This document shows, piece after piece, positions 23,771-34,890 of a stretch of DNA of 64,000 bases (position 1 is its first letter; each line of letters begins with the position of its first letter). Position numbers and translations under genes: made by a program. A model generated the notes under the pieces. It saw only the letters and a list, made by a program, of their open reading frames with translations. It was not told the DNA's origin and made no database searches. The DNA comes from Anastrepha obliqua (taxonomy: Eukaryota; Arthropoda; Insecta; Diptera; Tephritidae), in NCBI RefSeq assembly GCF_027943255.1, contig NC_072893.1, positions 30,650,001 to 30,714,000 of the forward strand, in the 5' to 3' direction.

Positions 23771-25193
23771 TTATTTTGGTGGCAGAATGTTGCGTTATAT
23801 CTTTATAAAAACATAAAAAAAAAAAATAAAAAATAAAATTAAAAATATAACTTTTTAAATCTTGGCTACTAAGCAGCAGAATTCTGTCCGTTCATTTCAC
23901 AAGTATTCACACACTCGTCCAATCAGTCGTTGTTCAGGTACCGAAGTTACATAAGGGAAAACTGTTTTGATCTTTACGGTAAATCGCCAACTCAATCTCA
24001 GTTGTTTCATAAAAAAATCGCTGTCATGACACCGGTTACGTCAGTTAATGAGCAGATTATATCAAAACCGGTGAAAGCCGGTTAACGGTCTGATATTGAC
24101 CACACTTTTTTAATTTTTTCACCATGGTTAAGATTGAAATACAGTTTGTCAAGAAAGTGCTTTTACAAGGTGATAAAATCGCTTTTCACTTTTCTTTTGC
24201 AAATGAATTTTGGGTTTATGAAAATTTAATTTTTAAAATTATTATAAATATTATTAAATTATTATACATACATACATACATATGCAGCCATATTATGTGA
24301 AACTATTTGCGGGTTGCGAAAACAGAAGAATACTCTCAGCAATAGTGGCATTTACTAGAATTAATTCTTTATTTTATTTATTTGCATTTTTTATTTGTTT
24401 TGTTAATTTACTTATGTTTTTAATTTAATTTTTTTAGTTATTTATTTTTTTTTTTTTAATTTTTTTTTTTATTTTCTTTTTTTTAATTAATTTTTTTGTT
24501 TTAATTTTAATTTTTTTATTTATTTTTTAATTTAATTTTGTTTTTATTTATTTATTTTTTTTATTTTGTTTTTATTTTATTTATTTTTTTATTGTATTAA
24601 TTTTATTTTTTTATTTTTTTATTTATTTTTATTAATTTATTAGAATCAAACATACAACCATGGACTATTTTTACAACGATTGACCTTAACAATAGCCTGC
24701 CAGATAAAAGAATGAGCGATAAAATGTAAATTTAAATTACGGTTAGTAGTAAAGAAGTTGAAGTTAGGCGCTGAACAATTCATTTAATCCTATCAGCTAG
24801 CCCCTAACACTCACCCCAAAACCAAAAGGTGGGAGAAAACGATAAAAAATAGTAGTGGGGATTCATTGGAATTGGAATTTTTGTGTTGCAACGCCTCGAA
24901 GCTGCTCGTAAGTAAGCGCGTATTTGAAATCACTTTTGCACACCCGCATTTTTAATTGAAAATGTTGTAAACAGCTTGAGAATTTGTTTTTACGTACGTG
25001 AATATGTATTCAATAAACTTAAAAAAGGAAATCCAAATATTTTTCCGTAAAAAATTTAAATTTAGGTATTTTTCAGCCGCTAGAGTGGAGTTCAAAGAAA
25101 TGTGCTTATATAAAAAAATAAATTAATAAATATAAGTGCATAACCTTTTTCATTTTTTTTTATTTATTAATTTATTTTGTTTTTCAAATTTTT
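23771..25193. other. Non-coding stretch with T-rich tract
   Basis: No gene recognised. A large T-rich tract covers about 24,360-24,645. Two ACCGGT sites (about 24,031 and 24,067) flank GAGCAGATTATATC. An ACAT microsatellite lies near 24,268. Confidence 0.5.
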
Positions 25194-25195
25194 TA

Positions 25196-26468
25196 ATGGA
25201 CTATGAATAAGTTCCTTGCGGTTTTACAACAGATGGCGTAACTTGATTATTATTCCATCGATCCACATTTCCAAAAATTCATTGGAGAGCTACTGTCGTA
25301 AGGCACAAACGTCAGTATAAGTTTTTTATTTGAAGCGTAAACAACAATATTTTTACCACACTTGAAAATGTCGAATTTCGTGCCAAATAATGTGTTTTTG
25401 CGGGGAATTTTTTAATATGAAGAAAAAAGCAGCCGAAAGTCATCGTATCTTGGTGGAAGTTTATGGTGAGCATGCTCTAGCTGAGCGAACGTGCCAGAAG
25501 TGGTTTGCACGCTTTAAAAGTGGTGATTTTGGCTTGGAAGACGAAGAACGCGAGGGTGCGCCGCCAAAGTTCATGGATACCGAATTGGAGGAATTGCTCG
25601 ATCAAGATCCGGCTCAAACGCAAGAAGAGGTTGCAAAAACTTTGGGAGTTGATCAATCAACCATTTCCAAACGTTTAAAAGCCATGGGAATGATCCGAAA
25701 GGTAGGCCATTGGGTGCCGTATGAATTGAAGCCAAGAGACGTTGAACGCCGTTTTATGGCATGCGAACAACTGCTTCAACGGCACAAAAGAAAGGGTTTT
25801 TTGCATCGAATTGTGACTGGCGATGAAAAGTGGGTCCATTACGACAATCCAAAACGTCGGGCAACGTATGGATACCCTGGCCATGCTTCAACATCGACGT
25901 CGGCGCAGAATATTCATGGCCTGAAGGTTATGCTGTGTATCTGGTGGGACCAGCTGGGTGTTGTGTATTATGAGCTACTGAAACCGAATGAAACGATTAC
26001 GGGGGATGTCTACCGACGACAATTGATGCGTTTGAGCCGAGCACTGCGAGAAAAACGGCCGCAATACGCCGATAGACACGACAAAGTTATTTTGCAACAT
26101 GACAATGCTCGGCCACATGTTGCACAAGTGGTCAAAACATACTTAGAAACGCTCAAATGGGATGTCCTACCCCACCCGCCGTATAGTCCAGACCTTGCGC
26201 CATCCGATTACTATCTCTTCCGATCGATGCAACATGGCCTGGCTGACCAGCACTTCCGTAATTACGATGAAGTCAAAAAATGGATCGATTCGTGGATTGC
26301 GGCAAAACCGACCGAATTTTTCACAAAGGGAATCCGTGAATTGCCAGAAAGATGGGAAAAAGTAGTAGCAAGCGATGGACAATACTTTGAATATTAAATT
26401 TGTAACCATTTTACGTCAATAAAGTTTCAAATTTCGAAAAAAACCGCACGAACTTATTCATGGCCCAT
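25196..26468 (+). mobile_element. Mariner element, copy 1, 1,273 bp
   Basis: TA flanks both ends (25,194-25,195 and 26,469-26,470). The left end ATGGACTATGAATAAGTTCC and the reverse complement of the right end (ATGGGCCATGAATAAGTTCG) are the terminal repeats, followed by TTGCGGTTTT or TGCGGTTTTT. This layout resembles other mariner termini. It carries one transposase gene almost identical to that of copy 2 (55,802-57,088) but with an 11-bp deletion near the start of the coding region. Confidence 0.9.
25368..26397 (+). pseudogene. Mariner transposase, 5' frameshift, otherwise intact
   Basis: The family start MSNFVPNN lies at 25,368 but its frame stops at 25,413-25,415, because 12 bases present in copy 2 are replaced here by one (net loss 11 bp). 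The rest is open from 25,390 to the stop at 26,395-26,397. An internal Met at 25,417 (MKKKAAESHR) could start a product lacking about 20 residues of the first helix-turn-helix. The remainder has HTH segments, the linker WVPYEL (WVPHEL in Mos1), and a DD34D triad in VTGDEKWV, LQHDNARPH and YSPDLAPSDYYLF. It differs from copy 2 in the third block (LAPSD against LVPSD). If translated, it might bind or cut poorly; activity is uncertain. Confidence 0.85.
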
Positions 26469-26470
26469 TA

Positions 26471-27320
26471 AATTTTTTTTTTTTAATATTTTTTTTTATT
26501 TTTTGATTATTTTGTTTTAATGTATTTTTTTCACTATTTTGTTTTAATGTATAATATTTTTTAAATTTATTTATTTTTGAAATTTCTTTTTTATTCATTT
26601 TCATATTTTTTAATTTTATTTTTATATATTTTAATTTTTTTGTTTTTAAACATTTTTTTTTTTCAATGTATATCTTTTTAATTTTTTTTTTGTTTATTTT
26701 GTTTTTTTTTTTTTAATTTTGTTTTATTCATTTTTATATTTCTTAATTGCTTGGTTTTTTTATTCTGTTTATATATTTTTTAATTTTATTTTTATATTTT
26801 TTAATTTTTTAATTTTAAAAATTTCGTTTTTTCAATTTATTTTTTTTTTTTGATTGTTTTATGTATGTTTTTTTATATTTGTTAATTTTATTTTACATAT
26901 TTTTTAATTTTATTTACTAAATTTTTTAATTTTTTTATATTATTTAAAATTTTTTTTTTTCAATTTACTTTTTTTTTTAATTGTTTTATATGTATGTATA
27001 TGTGTTTTTTATATTTGTTAATTTTATTTTATATACTTTTAACTTTATTTTTATATTTTTTAGTTTTATTTTTATATTTTTTAAATTTTTAATTTTTGAT
27101 TGTTTTTTCAATTTAGTTTTTTTGTTGTATTTTTTAATTTTTTTATATATTTTTTTATATTTCTTTAATTTTATTTTATATATTTTTTAATTTTATTTTT
27201 ATATTTTTTAATTTTTTTATTTTAAAAATTTAGTTTTTTCAATTTATTTTTTTTTTTGATTGTTTTATATATGTTTTTTTATAGTTTTTAATTTTATTTT
27301 ATATTTAAAAATTCAAAAAT
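26471..27320. repeat. Low-complexity T-rich tract, about 0.85 kb
   Basis: Repeated TTTTTTAATTTTATTTTTATA-like units, with a phrase of about 90-100 bp (TTTTTCAATTTA then TTTTGATTGTTTTATAT) recurring several times. T-rich on the + strand and immediately downstream of mariner copy 1. Confidence 0.85.
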
Positions 27321-29079
27321 TTCTTTAATTTATACGTTATCATGTGCGCCTAAGCAAATTCCTTCCGTGCACTTTCTCATAAGCCTTAGTATGTCTAAAC
27401 CTTTATCCTTGAACTTTTTGCGCACACTGCATACCAACCAAGCATTGTGGCGCCTTTCTTCGCTTTGTTTGGAGCACAAATCGAAAGACCAAAACAAAAA
27501 CTTTAATAAATAGTTACGAATGGCAAAACATCTGTTGCAAGGAAACGCCGTACACCTTTCACTAAAACAGAAACAACTCAGCATACTCACCTACAAAGAC
27601 ATACAGTATATATATGCACAGCCCTCAGCTGACTTCCCCTCCACATTTATGTATGCATTTGTTGTGCTTTTCTATTAAAAGACATTTGTAAAGCCATTTT
27701 TTTTTTGTTCAAATAAAGTGTGAAATGGGCAAACAAAGCCATCCATCCATCCAATAGTTTGTAGGTGCATGCACACACTTGTATATGTGCATACATGTAT
27801 GTGTGTTGATGTGTTGGTGTGTTTGTGTTGCATTTGTAATTGAACAGCAGCCAGCAACCAGTCACCAGTCAGCAGTAACCACCAACTGGGTTAAGTTTTT
27901 CTGTTTAGTGCACTTTAACATCGAATTAATATTCGGTTGCTAGGATAAACTTTATAAACTCATAACGAATATCCAAACAGTAATGAAATGGATCAACAAA
28001 CGCAAAATCGACCAAAACAACGAGTATAACCACAGCAACACTACAACACGTACCAAGCACCACCTAAAAATAGCAACAATATAATGATTGGTCTCCAAGC
28101 GACTTTAAAGAATCCTAGGAGATGTCCTTGCTTAGAAAACAAATTGCAATACTTTGCATAATTTAAAGGTTTATGCTTCTCCTTTTTCATATCCATATCG
28201 GCAAGGTATTATAAATTGGTACTGGTTGTGTGTAACAATTTGACGAAGTCGAGTTTGGTATAGACATTTGCATGCCGAGATTTTCGGAAGAATAAGGGGA
28301 ATAGATTTAACGTGCATACATAAACAACTAAGATATCTCAAGGAGACTTGGCCTAAGATGATATGTGACTACCCTGAACTTCTCTGCGCTTGGCTTGGAA
28401 GCAGCAACTCATACAAAGTTGGTGGACAAATACACCTCCAATTATTTATTCCGTTCAACTTCAATCTTATCTATGAGGAGCTTTAAAGCTGTACTTGAAG
28501 CCGTCAAAGATCCACAGCGATCCATATTGCGGAGGTTAAAACTTCTAATGGTTATTGATTTGCTCCTCTGTGCTGCAAGTTCGATAGTTTGCGGTGATTC
28601 GGAGATCACTGCTGACTCTAGGATTATGGCAATCCTTTGCATTCTCTTTAGCTCTCCAAGCATAGGCACTTTTTCTTAAGCAGCAACATCGTTTAAAGGG
28701 ATTTTTAAAATTATCATTACAGTTGGGTCTGCACTACTGGAGCGACACGGAGTTTTATATCAGGTCCAAGGGCTGTCACCTTAGCAACAAACCTCACAAT
28801 TTTATTGGTGATATGTTTCACATTTGAAGTGTTATAATGTTACAACAAAAACAACAACAACATTCCCTATATCATTATCGATTTTGTAAATTTGTGAAAA
28901 GATTTTTAGACGTGTACTACCTAGCAGACCGTTATTCGGCTCTGAGCGAATTTGACAGATATGCCGACAAGTTCGCCTCAATTTTTTGTTTTTTTTTTCA
29001 CCATACCTAACGAGCAAACCTGGTGGTATCTATCATTCTTGTGTAGTTCCTACATTTTTTGAGGGAAAAGGACCGGTCG
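27321..29079. other. Non-coding stretch
   Basis: I recognise no gene. (GT)n/ATGT repeats lie near 27,785-27,835. Around 28,260-28,680 several short frames overlap on both strands without any family signature. Confidence 0.45.
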
Positions 29080-29211
29080 GTTGTTGTTGTTGTAGGAGTA
29101 TGATTATTCCCCATGCATTTGCTGAGAATGCTGTTGGAATGACAGTCCTTGGCCGGCGTCTATAAATTCGGGTCATTCCGGTACCTAGAAAAAATGGACT
29201 GTCGTGGGAAC
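29080..29211 (-). repeat. (CAA)n SINE, near full length
   Basis: In reverse orientation: TTGTTGTTGTTGTAG tail, ATTCCCCATGCATT hairpin side, GACAGTCCTTGGCCGG, GGGTCATTCCGG and GACTGTCGTGGGAAC. Flanks AAAGGACCGGTCG and AAAGAACTGGTCG agree at 11 of 13 positions, a plausible aged target-site duplication. Confidence 0.75.
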
Positions 29212-30205
29212 AAAAGAACTGGTCGATTTTGATTTTCAATTCCACTTTGAATTTAATTTTTTTGCCAAATTTCGCGCTAATTGTGTTTGCAGAAAAATTG
29301 CAAATGTCAAATGTAACGAAAATATTTTAAAATTTTTAAGGTTTCCGAATTTCTGCAACACCCACTGTAAAGTAACAAAAGTTGATAAACGAACATATGT
29401 ATGCTGATATCAAAATGAACTGTTGCAGAGTGTAAGAACAGTATACAACAAAAAGCGAAAACCACAAAAATAAAAACGAGCGCTATCAAGAGGAATAAAA
29501 TAAAATATATACATAAATAAAATGTACAGTTGACACTTTTTTTTTACTTGTATGCTTTATATTTTTTTTGAAGATTTTGCACTTTACTTGCAGAACAGCA
29601 TTACAGACCGAAGAATAAAGGCAACAACAATTGAACGAAATAATACCCGAAATGTAAAAGAGAACACGACGAACAGCAAACAATGCAAAAAAGAAAATTT
29701 AGCTGATAAAGCTGGAATTTGATTAACCTTTTATTTGCATTTTTGTGTTGCAATTCTTTATTTGTGGTGCAAATAATTGTAAAAGCCGCACAAGCAGTGC
29801 CTGTGCCTACCTATGATAATATACTATATACGCACACATGCATATATATATAATATGTACATAAATAAAAGAGGTACCTGAAGTGCTGCAAAAAGTTAAA
29901 CAACAGCAAAACCTGCAGAAAGCTGACAAAAGTTAAAAAATAAAAATAAAATAAAAACCTCCCAAATTCAAAAGAGGTTTTAAATAAGTACTTACATTGC
30001 AATATACACACGTGCTCAAAAAAATAAGGACCAGCGTCGCATTTATGCTGAGTTTAAATTTATTTTGAAAGGAAGAGGTTTAAAAAACGCTTCGGCTGAA
30101 AAAAATAGTATTTTCGGGAAAAGCAAACTCCGATACCGAGTGTGTCTTTTCATTGCAGAATAATAATTTTGTTGTTTTTTTTTTATTTAACAAAAGAAAT
30201 AAATT
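29212..30205. other. Non-coding stretch
   Basis: No gene recognised; AT-rich, with a short ATATAT/ACAT microsatellite near 29,830-29,860. Confidence 0.45.
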
Positions 30206-30360
30206 AAAAGAGTTTTCTAATAGCGGTCGCCCTTCGAAGTGTATTAGTAAACTTAACTGTAGATCCCCTTCATTTGTGCGAAAATATTCAACACGCACAC
30301 CTCAAATTGGAGGGGTAGCTCGGCCAAACACCGAATAAAGAGTGTAAGATAATTGGCGCT
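30206..30360 (-). repeat. Dispersed tephritid repeat fragment
   Basis: Reverse complement of the type at 20,023: GCGCCAATTAT, GTGTTTGGCCGAGCTACCCC, then GGTGTGCGTGTTG and GGGCGACCGCTATTAGAAAA. It abuts the left TIR of the maT-like element. Confidence 0.5.
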
Positions 30361-30373
30361 ATGGTGATAAATA

Positions 30374-31666
30374 TGAAGTGTTACCTATTCAAAACACCCT
30401 CACTTTTTTGTGTTAAATTAGTTTTTATTGATTTCAAAGACAAAATTGTTTAAAAATGATTACAATTTTAACATATATTCACTTTAGCTCGATATGACCA
30501 CCTTTTGCCTTGACTATAGCCTTCAAACGGTCAAAAAATGAGTTGCATGCTGCACGAATGTTTTCTTGAGGTATTTTGGCCCATTCTCGTATAATCGCTT
30601 TTTTCAGCGCACCCATACTGGCATATTTTTTAGTCCTCACCTTGCTCTCCAAAATGGACCAGATGGAATAGTCCATCGGATTTGTGCCTGGCGGCGAATT
30701 CGAAAGCCATTGTGTGGACGAAATGAAGTGTGGCACATGATTTTTTAACCATTCTTGGTTCATACGAGCTTTATGAGACGGTGCAGAGTCCTGTTGGTAC
30801 GTCCATGGTCTACGACCGAAATGTTTGCGTGTCCACGGCTCTAAAACAGCTTCTAAAACATTTTCCCCGATAATAAGTCGCATTCACTTTGACACCAGGC
30901 TCGATAAAAACGTTGGGAGAGCGTCCATCAGCGGTCACTGCGGCCCAAACCATTACTTGCGAAGGGAAATTGCTTCGAGTGGCCATACGTAGGCTCGAAT
31001 TCTCGTATGAGTGTGCGATCAAGTAAACACGATCGTTTTGAGTGTTTATGAACTGCTCAATTGGGAAATTTTTTTCATCAGAAAACACATTGTTAGTAAA
31101 TTCGCGACGCTCGTGCAAACGCAACAACTCCTTCGCTCTTTCGCACTGAACTTTTTTTTTGCTGGGGTGAAAGATGGTGTGCTTTTTGGAACTTGTAAGC
31201 CTTGACCTTGTGCTCATTTTTCAATATGAATCGAATGCTGTCTTGCGATATTTTCAGTTCTTTGGCCATTTTTCTTCCACTTCGACGTGGATTTCGTTCA
31301 AGTCGAGCCTTCACTTTCCGAACCTTTCTGACGTTGTTGCGGTTTTTTTTGGTCTACTTCCATAGCGTTTTGCAATGCTACCAGTATCATTGTAACGTTT
31401 TATAGTGCGATACACAAACATTTTATTCACTTTGAGGAGACTGAGCTCACGAACAATGGCTGGTTGTGATTTTCCAGCCAAATATAACGCAATCACACTA
31501 TTACGTTTGAATTCCAACACAGAAAAAAAATAAATTCAAAAAAACTGAGACGGAAATGCTTTTGATGGCTTATAAACAATATATTGAACTGTCATTAGAA
31601 CAATTTTGACGTTGATGTCATGAGCTGTTTTACAGATACAACCAGTGTGAAGTTGGTAACACTTCA
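30374..31666 (-). mobile_element. maT-like DD37D transposon, 1,293 bp, decayed
   Basis: TA flanks both ends (30,372-30,373 and 31,667-31,668). The left terminus TGAAGTGTTACCTATTCAAA and the reverse complement of the right (TGAAGTGTTACCAACTTCAC) share the first 13 bases and several later ones. Size, TA target and a D..D37-38..D transposase fit the maT group of the IS630-Tc1-mariner superfamily. A fragment of the same family lies at 5,125-5,507. Confidence 0.85.
30479..31520 (-). pseudogene. maT-like transposase with three frameshifts
   Basis: Four overlapping minus-strand frames cover the whole protein: an N-terminal HTH (FKRNSVIALYLAGKSQPAIV then VYRTIKRYNDTGS), a second HTH (RRSGRKMAKELKISQDSIRF), the first catalytic block FSDEKNFPIEQ with Asp near 31,078, WAAVTADGRSP, the second block TYQQDSAPSHKA with Asp near 30,790, and NPMDYSIW with the third Asp near 30,673. 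Spacing between the last two is 38 residues here, where the fragment at 5.4 kb has 37. Frame changes fall near 31,345 and 31,155, both in T homopolymers, and near 30,870. All catalytic residues remain, so decay is recent but the gene is dead as read. Confidence 0.85.
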
Positions 31667-31911
31667 TATGAATTATTAGGAAAATCAAAGAAATTCATTG
31701 AAATATGCTTCTTTCAACACTATAAATCGGAAATAAGTAGAAAGTATTTTTTATACAACTAACGTATTGCATCAGACCGTCTGTGAGCAGCGTTCCCCTG
31801 CTCGGAAAGGGAAATTTACAGAAGGGGAAGCTGTTTGGCTTACATAGTTTCCCAGAAATTCAACTGTTTGACGCAATCATATTTGCTAGCAAAATTCAAA
31901 ATAGGTTCCGG

Positions 31912-32028
31912 TTGTTGTTGTTATAGAAGCAGAAGCATTCTCTGTACATGTACGGGAAATGCTGCAGGAGTGGCAGTCCTTGGCCGGATATAAATCCGAG
32001 TCGTTCGGGTAACGTAGAACCGACTGAC
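31912..32028 (-). repeat. (CAA)n SINE copy
   Basis: Reverse orientation: TTGTTGTTATAGAAGC tail side, GGGAAATGCTGCAGGAGTGG, CAGTCCTTGGCCGGATATAA, ATCCGAGTCGTTCGGG and AACGTAGAACCGACTGA. Confidence 0.75.
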
Positions 32029-33541
32029 AAGCGAACGAAAAAAATAAGCCCTTGTTGCTTTCCATTTCAATTCAACCGGGCTATTCGTGTCATGCTCTTC
32101 GATTTTGATGTAACTCAAATATGTTGCTCTCTGGTCAAAATAATGAGACACGTATTTTTTTGTTCGCCCGAAAAAAAATTTTTTCAAGATTTATCGGCAA
32201 TTTTGTTTTTCGGCTCAAAATCGAATTTTTTTAATTATATAAGAAATTTTTTTTTAAATGCTCATAACTTAGTAAAAAATGAACCGATTTTAATAATTTT
32301 GGGTTCAAAATGATCGTCATTACTTACACGAGCGATTTCATGTAGAAACAATTGCAAAAAAGTAGTTGAACATTTTTTAAATAGTTGAAGCTTTTGCTAC
32401 CACATATTTTCTACTGTGTTTTTTAAGTGAAAAATATCTCAAAAAAATTCGAGTGCGTTGAATTTAGCCACCAGTTGTTGCATACTTGTGCGTGTGTTAG
32501 TATGTATGTAGGTGCATCTAGGCATTGTTTAAAGATCTCGTTCTAGTTTTGCAACTTTTGTCTTATGCCCTCGTCGCTCGCCACTGTTTACTACTAATTA
32601 AGCAACCAATTGTTGAATTTAATTTAGCATTTAGTCAATTTAACACCTGTTTTTTACAACTCATTGCACAAAGAAACAACACACAACATGTACATACATA
32701 TGTAAGTAAAATGCAGTTATCGTAGGCCGAAAGGGGAGTGGCGGGCGGAAATTAAACAAAGAAGCAGCAGTTCAACTCAAGTAAATGCGAATGCAAATAA
32801 GAAAACTCCGAAATAACATGGAGAATCACGCATGTTCTTTTTTAGTATGTACATACATACATACATACATACATATGTGTACATGTGTAGTTGCATATAT
32901 ATGTACCTACTATACGCGAGTTAATCGAACAACTCTCGACTTTTGACACTTGGACGAAGTTGTCGCACGAGTCGGTTGAGTGCTTGAACTGAGAAGATTT
33001 AATTTTTCTTTCTTATTGACTCGCACACACACACTCACACACACGTCTTTCTGGTTTTGAAATTTAATGCAACACCAATTTGTTTGAAATCTTAATCTGA
33101 AATGCTTAATTCATGCAAATATATTTACGCAAAAAAGAGCAAACAGAAAGAGAAACATTCGCTTCAAAATAAGATTCACAAAAAACAATATCGCTAATGT
33201 AAGACCTTTGGAGTCTAAAGTCAGTGCATTCACTTTTTGTTGTTAATATTATTTTACTAAGCAGAGATATTTACTAAAGACGCATTTAAGACAATTTTTA
33301 AGAAATTTATATAATATAAAGAGCGAGCAGCTTTTGAAATTAGAGTATTTACTTATAAACGCAACGTTAATTGGAATGCTAGAAAAAAATTTTATTGTAA
33401 TATTTGGGAAGTCTATTTCTCCTTTTGACGAATTTGGCGAATTTTATTCTTATTTAAATTCGAATACATTTTCTTAATATATAAAAAAAAAAAACTAATA
33501 CTTGCTTGAAGCTTAACTGCTCTATTATTCCAATGCAATTT
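32029..33541. other. Non-coding stretch
   Basis: At 32,150-32,470 there is AAAAATTTTTTC- and GAACCGATTTTAATAATTT-type sequence like the interior of the TTAA foldbacks, without clear ends. An (ACAT)n array lies at about 32,848-32,872. The GC-richer 32,930-33,000 resembles a 5' UTR only in composition. Confidence 0.4.
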
Positions 33542-33664
33542 TATTGTTGTAGCAGCATAAACTTTCCCCATACACATAAGGGGAAAGCTGCTGAAGTGAC
33601 TGTTCCTGGCCGGATATAAAGTCGGGTCGTTCCGGTTACGTAGCACCGACTGTGGTGGGAACGA
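33542..33664 (-). repeat. (CAA)n SINE copy
   Basis: Reverse orientation: TATTGTTGTAGCAGCATAAA, a CCCCATACACATAAGGGG hairpin, GGCCGGATATAAAGTCGG and CGGTTACGTAGCACCGACTG. Confidence 0.8.
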
Positions 33665-33693
33665 TTGTGAATAGGCGCGTTAGGCAGTAAAGG

Positions 33694-34500
33694 TTAAGGG
33701 GTTAGGGGTAGTCAGAGGCCCGAAAAAATGATGATTTTCAATAATTTTTTTTTTGCTAGTCAATTGCTTTATTTACCGACATGACTTTGCAAAATTTCAA
33801 ACAAAAAAAAATTTAATTGAATTGATTAAATTTGTGTGAAGCCCGTTTCTCCAGAAGTCCCTTGCGGTGATCATCTCAAGCCTTTAGAGATTCATCTAAA
33901 ATCAATCGGACAAGAGAAATTCGTTTTATTAATGGATAATCATGTGCCTGATCGAAGCTTTTTTCAAAATTAACAATATGGCAGCCTCAGGAAATATTTT
34001 TCAGATTTTCGAGAAAAAACCCCACAATTAATTGTTAAAGAAAACGAAATTTTGAAAAAAAAAGAACAAAAATCCTTCGATCAGGCACGAATTTTTTTAT
34101 GTTTTTCAAACGCAGTAAATTTTATTGAAATCTACCAAGCGGTTTTAAGTTACTGTGATCACCAGTTCAAAAACCATAGTTTTGAGAAAAACGCATTTTG
34201 TTGCTATCGGTTGCTTGCAGCTTCTGCTAGCTACTTGCTCTCGAACGCTCCGGAGCGCCCGAGCACCCTTTGTTAATTGTTGAATAACTCGAAAAGTATT
34301 TGTCGGATTAACTTCAAATATTCACACAATATTTCTAAGATATTATATATTATTTTAAGAAAATGCAAAAAAAAACAAAATCCAATTTTTTTTGAAAACC
34401 TTGGAAATGTTCGTTGTTTTGTAATAAAATCAGAAAATATAGCAAAAATCGTAGATATTTAAAATGTCTTTCTTAACATTTTTTTTTTTTGAATGCTTAA
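33694..34500. mobile_element. TTAA-type foldback, left end only
   Basis: TTAA followed by GGGGTTAGGGGTAGTCAGAG is close to the left terminus of the foldback at 59,941 (GGGGTTAGGTGTGTTTCAGA). The interior has the same style, with self-complementary AAAATCC..ATTTTTTTT phrases. No matching right terminus is visible, so the end is arbitrary. Confidence 0.35.
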
Positions 34501-34545
34501 TTTTTCTTCAAATAAAAATTTAATCAATTTTTTTTCTCCTTGCAG

Positions 34546-34633
34546 AGAACTTCAAGAAGGCACCCTAAAGGATAATAATCTCATGGATGGCTCCAGAATA
34601 ATATTGATACCAAATGTGGAGACTGGTTTGCTG
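34546..34633 (+). CDS. stx: Internal exon, end of midnolin/stuxnet-like ubiquitin-like domain
   Basis: A pyrimidine tract and TGCAG acceptor precede this 88-nt exon, and GTAAGT follows directly. One base plus 29 codons read ELQEGTLKDNNLMDGSRIIL then IPNVETGLL, preceded by a split codon (xxA). The pattern is the last strand of a ubiquitin fold: ubiquitin has KQLEDGRTLSDYNI, and midnolin has a GDGSKLTLVP then VEAGLM block at the same place. The PxVExGL ending points to midnolin, whose fly homologue is stuxnet, a ubiquitin-like-domain protein reported to promote proteasomal turnover of Polycomb. Acceptor phase 2 and donor phase 0 mean skipping would shift frame. I found no neighbouring exon, so flanking introns would be at least 34 and 29 kb. 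Another ubiquitin-like protein is possible. Confidence 0.65.
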
Positions 34634-34890
34634 GTAAGTACAAATTTACCTTTTTTTTCGAAGTTAAATTTTTGTTTCGAAATTAATTTTTTTCCGAAAT
34701 TAATTTTGTTTTTTGCGTGAAAACGATGTTGTCAGAAATTAAATTTTCTATATTTTTACCCCATTGGTGTGTGTATGTAAAGCGAGATCTATGTAGAGGT
34801 ATCTGATTTTAAATTTAAATAAAACAGCGAAAATTCAAATTAATTGGGCAATCATTATTATTTTTGTTTATAACAATTCGTGACATTTAT

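Noticed and set aside
28268..28679. Overlapping frames on both strands around 28.3-28.7 kb
   Set aside because: Considered as LINE or host exon, but no conserved block could be identified.
32848..32880. Regularly spaced repeats considered as CRISPR-like
   Set aside because: Plain ACAT microsatellite in eukaryotic DNA; no unique spacers.
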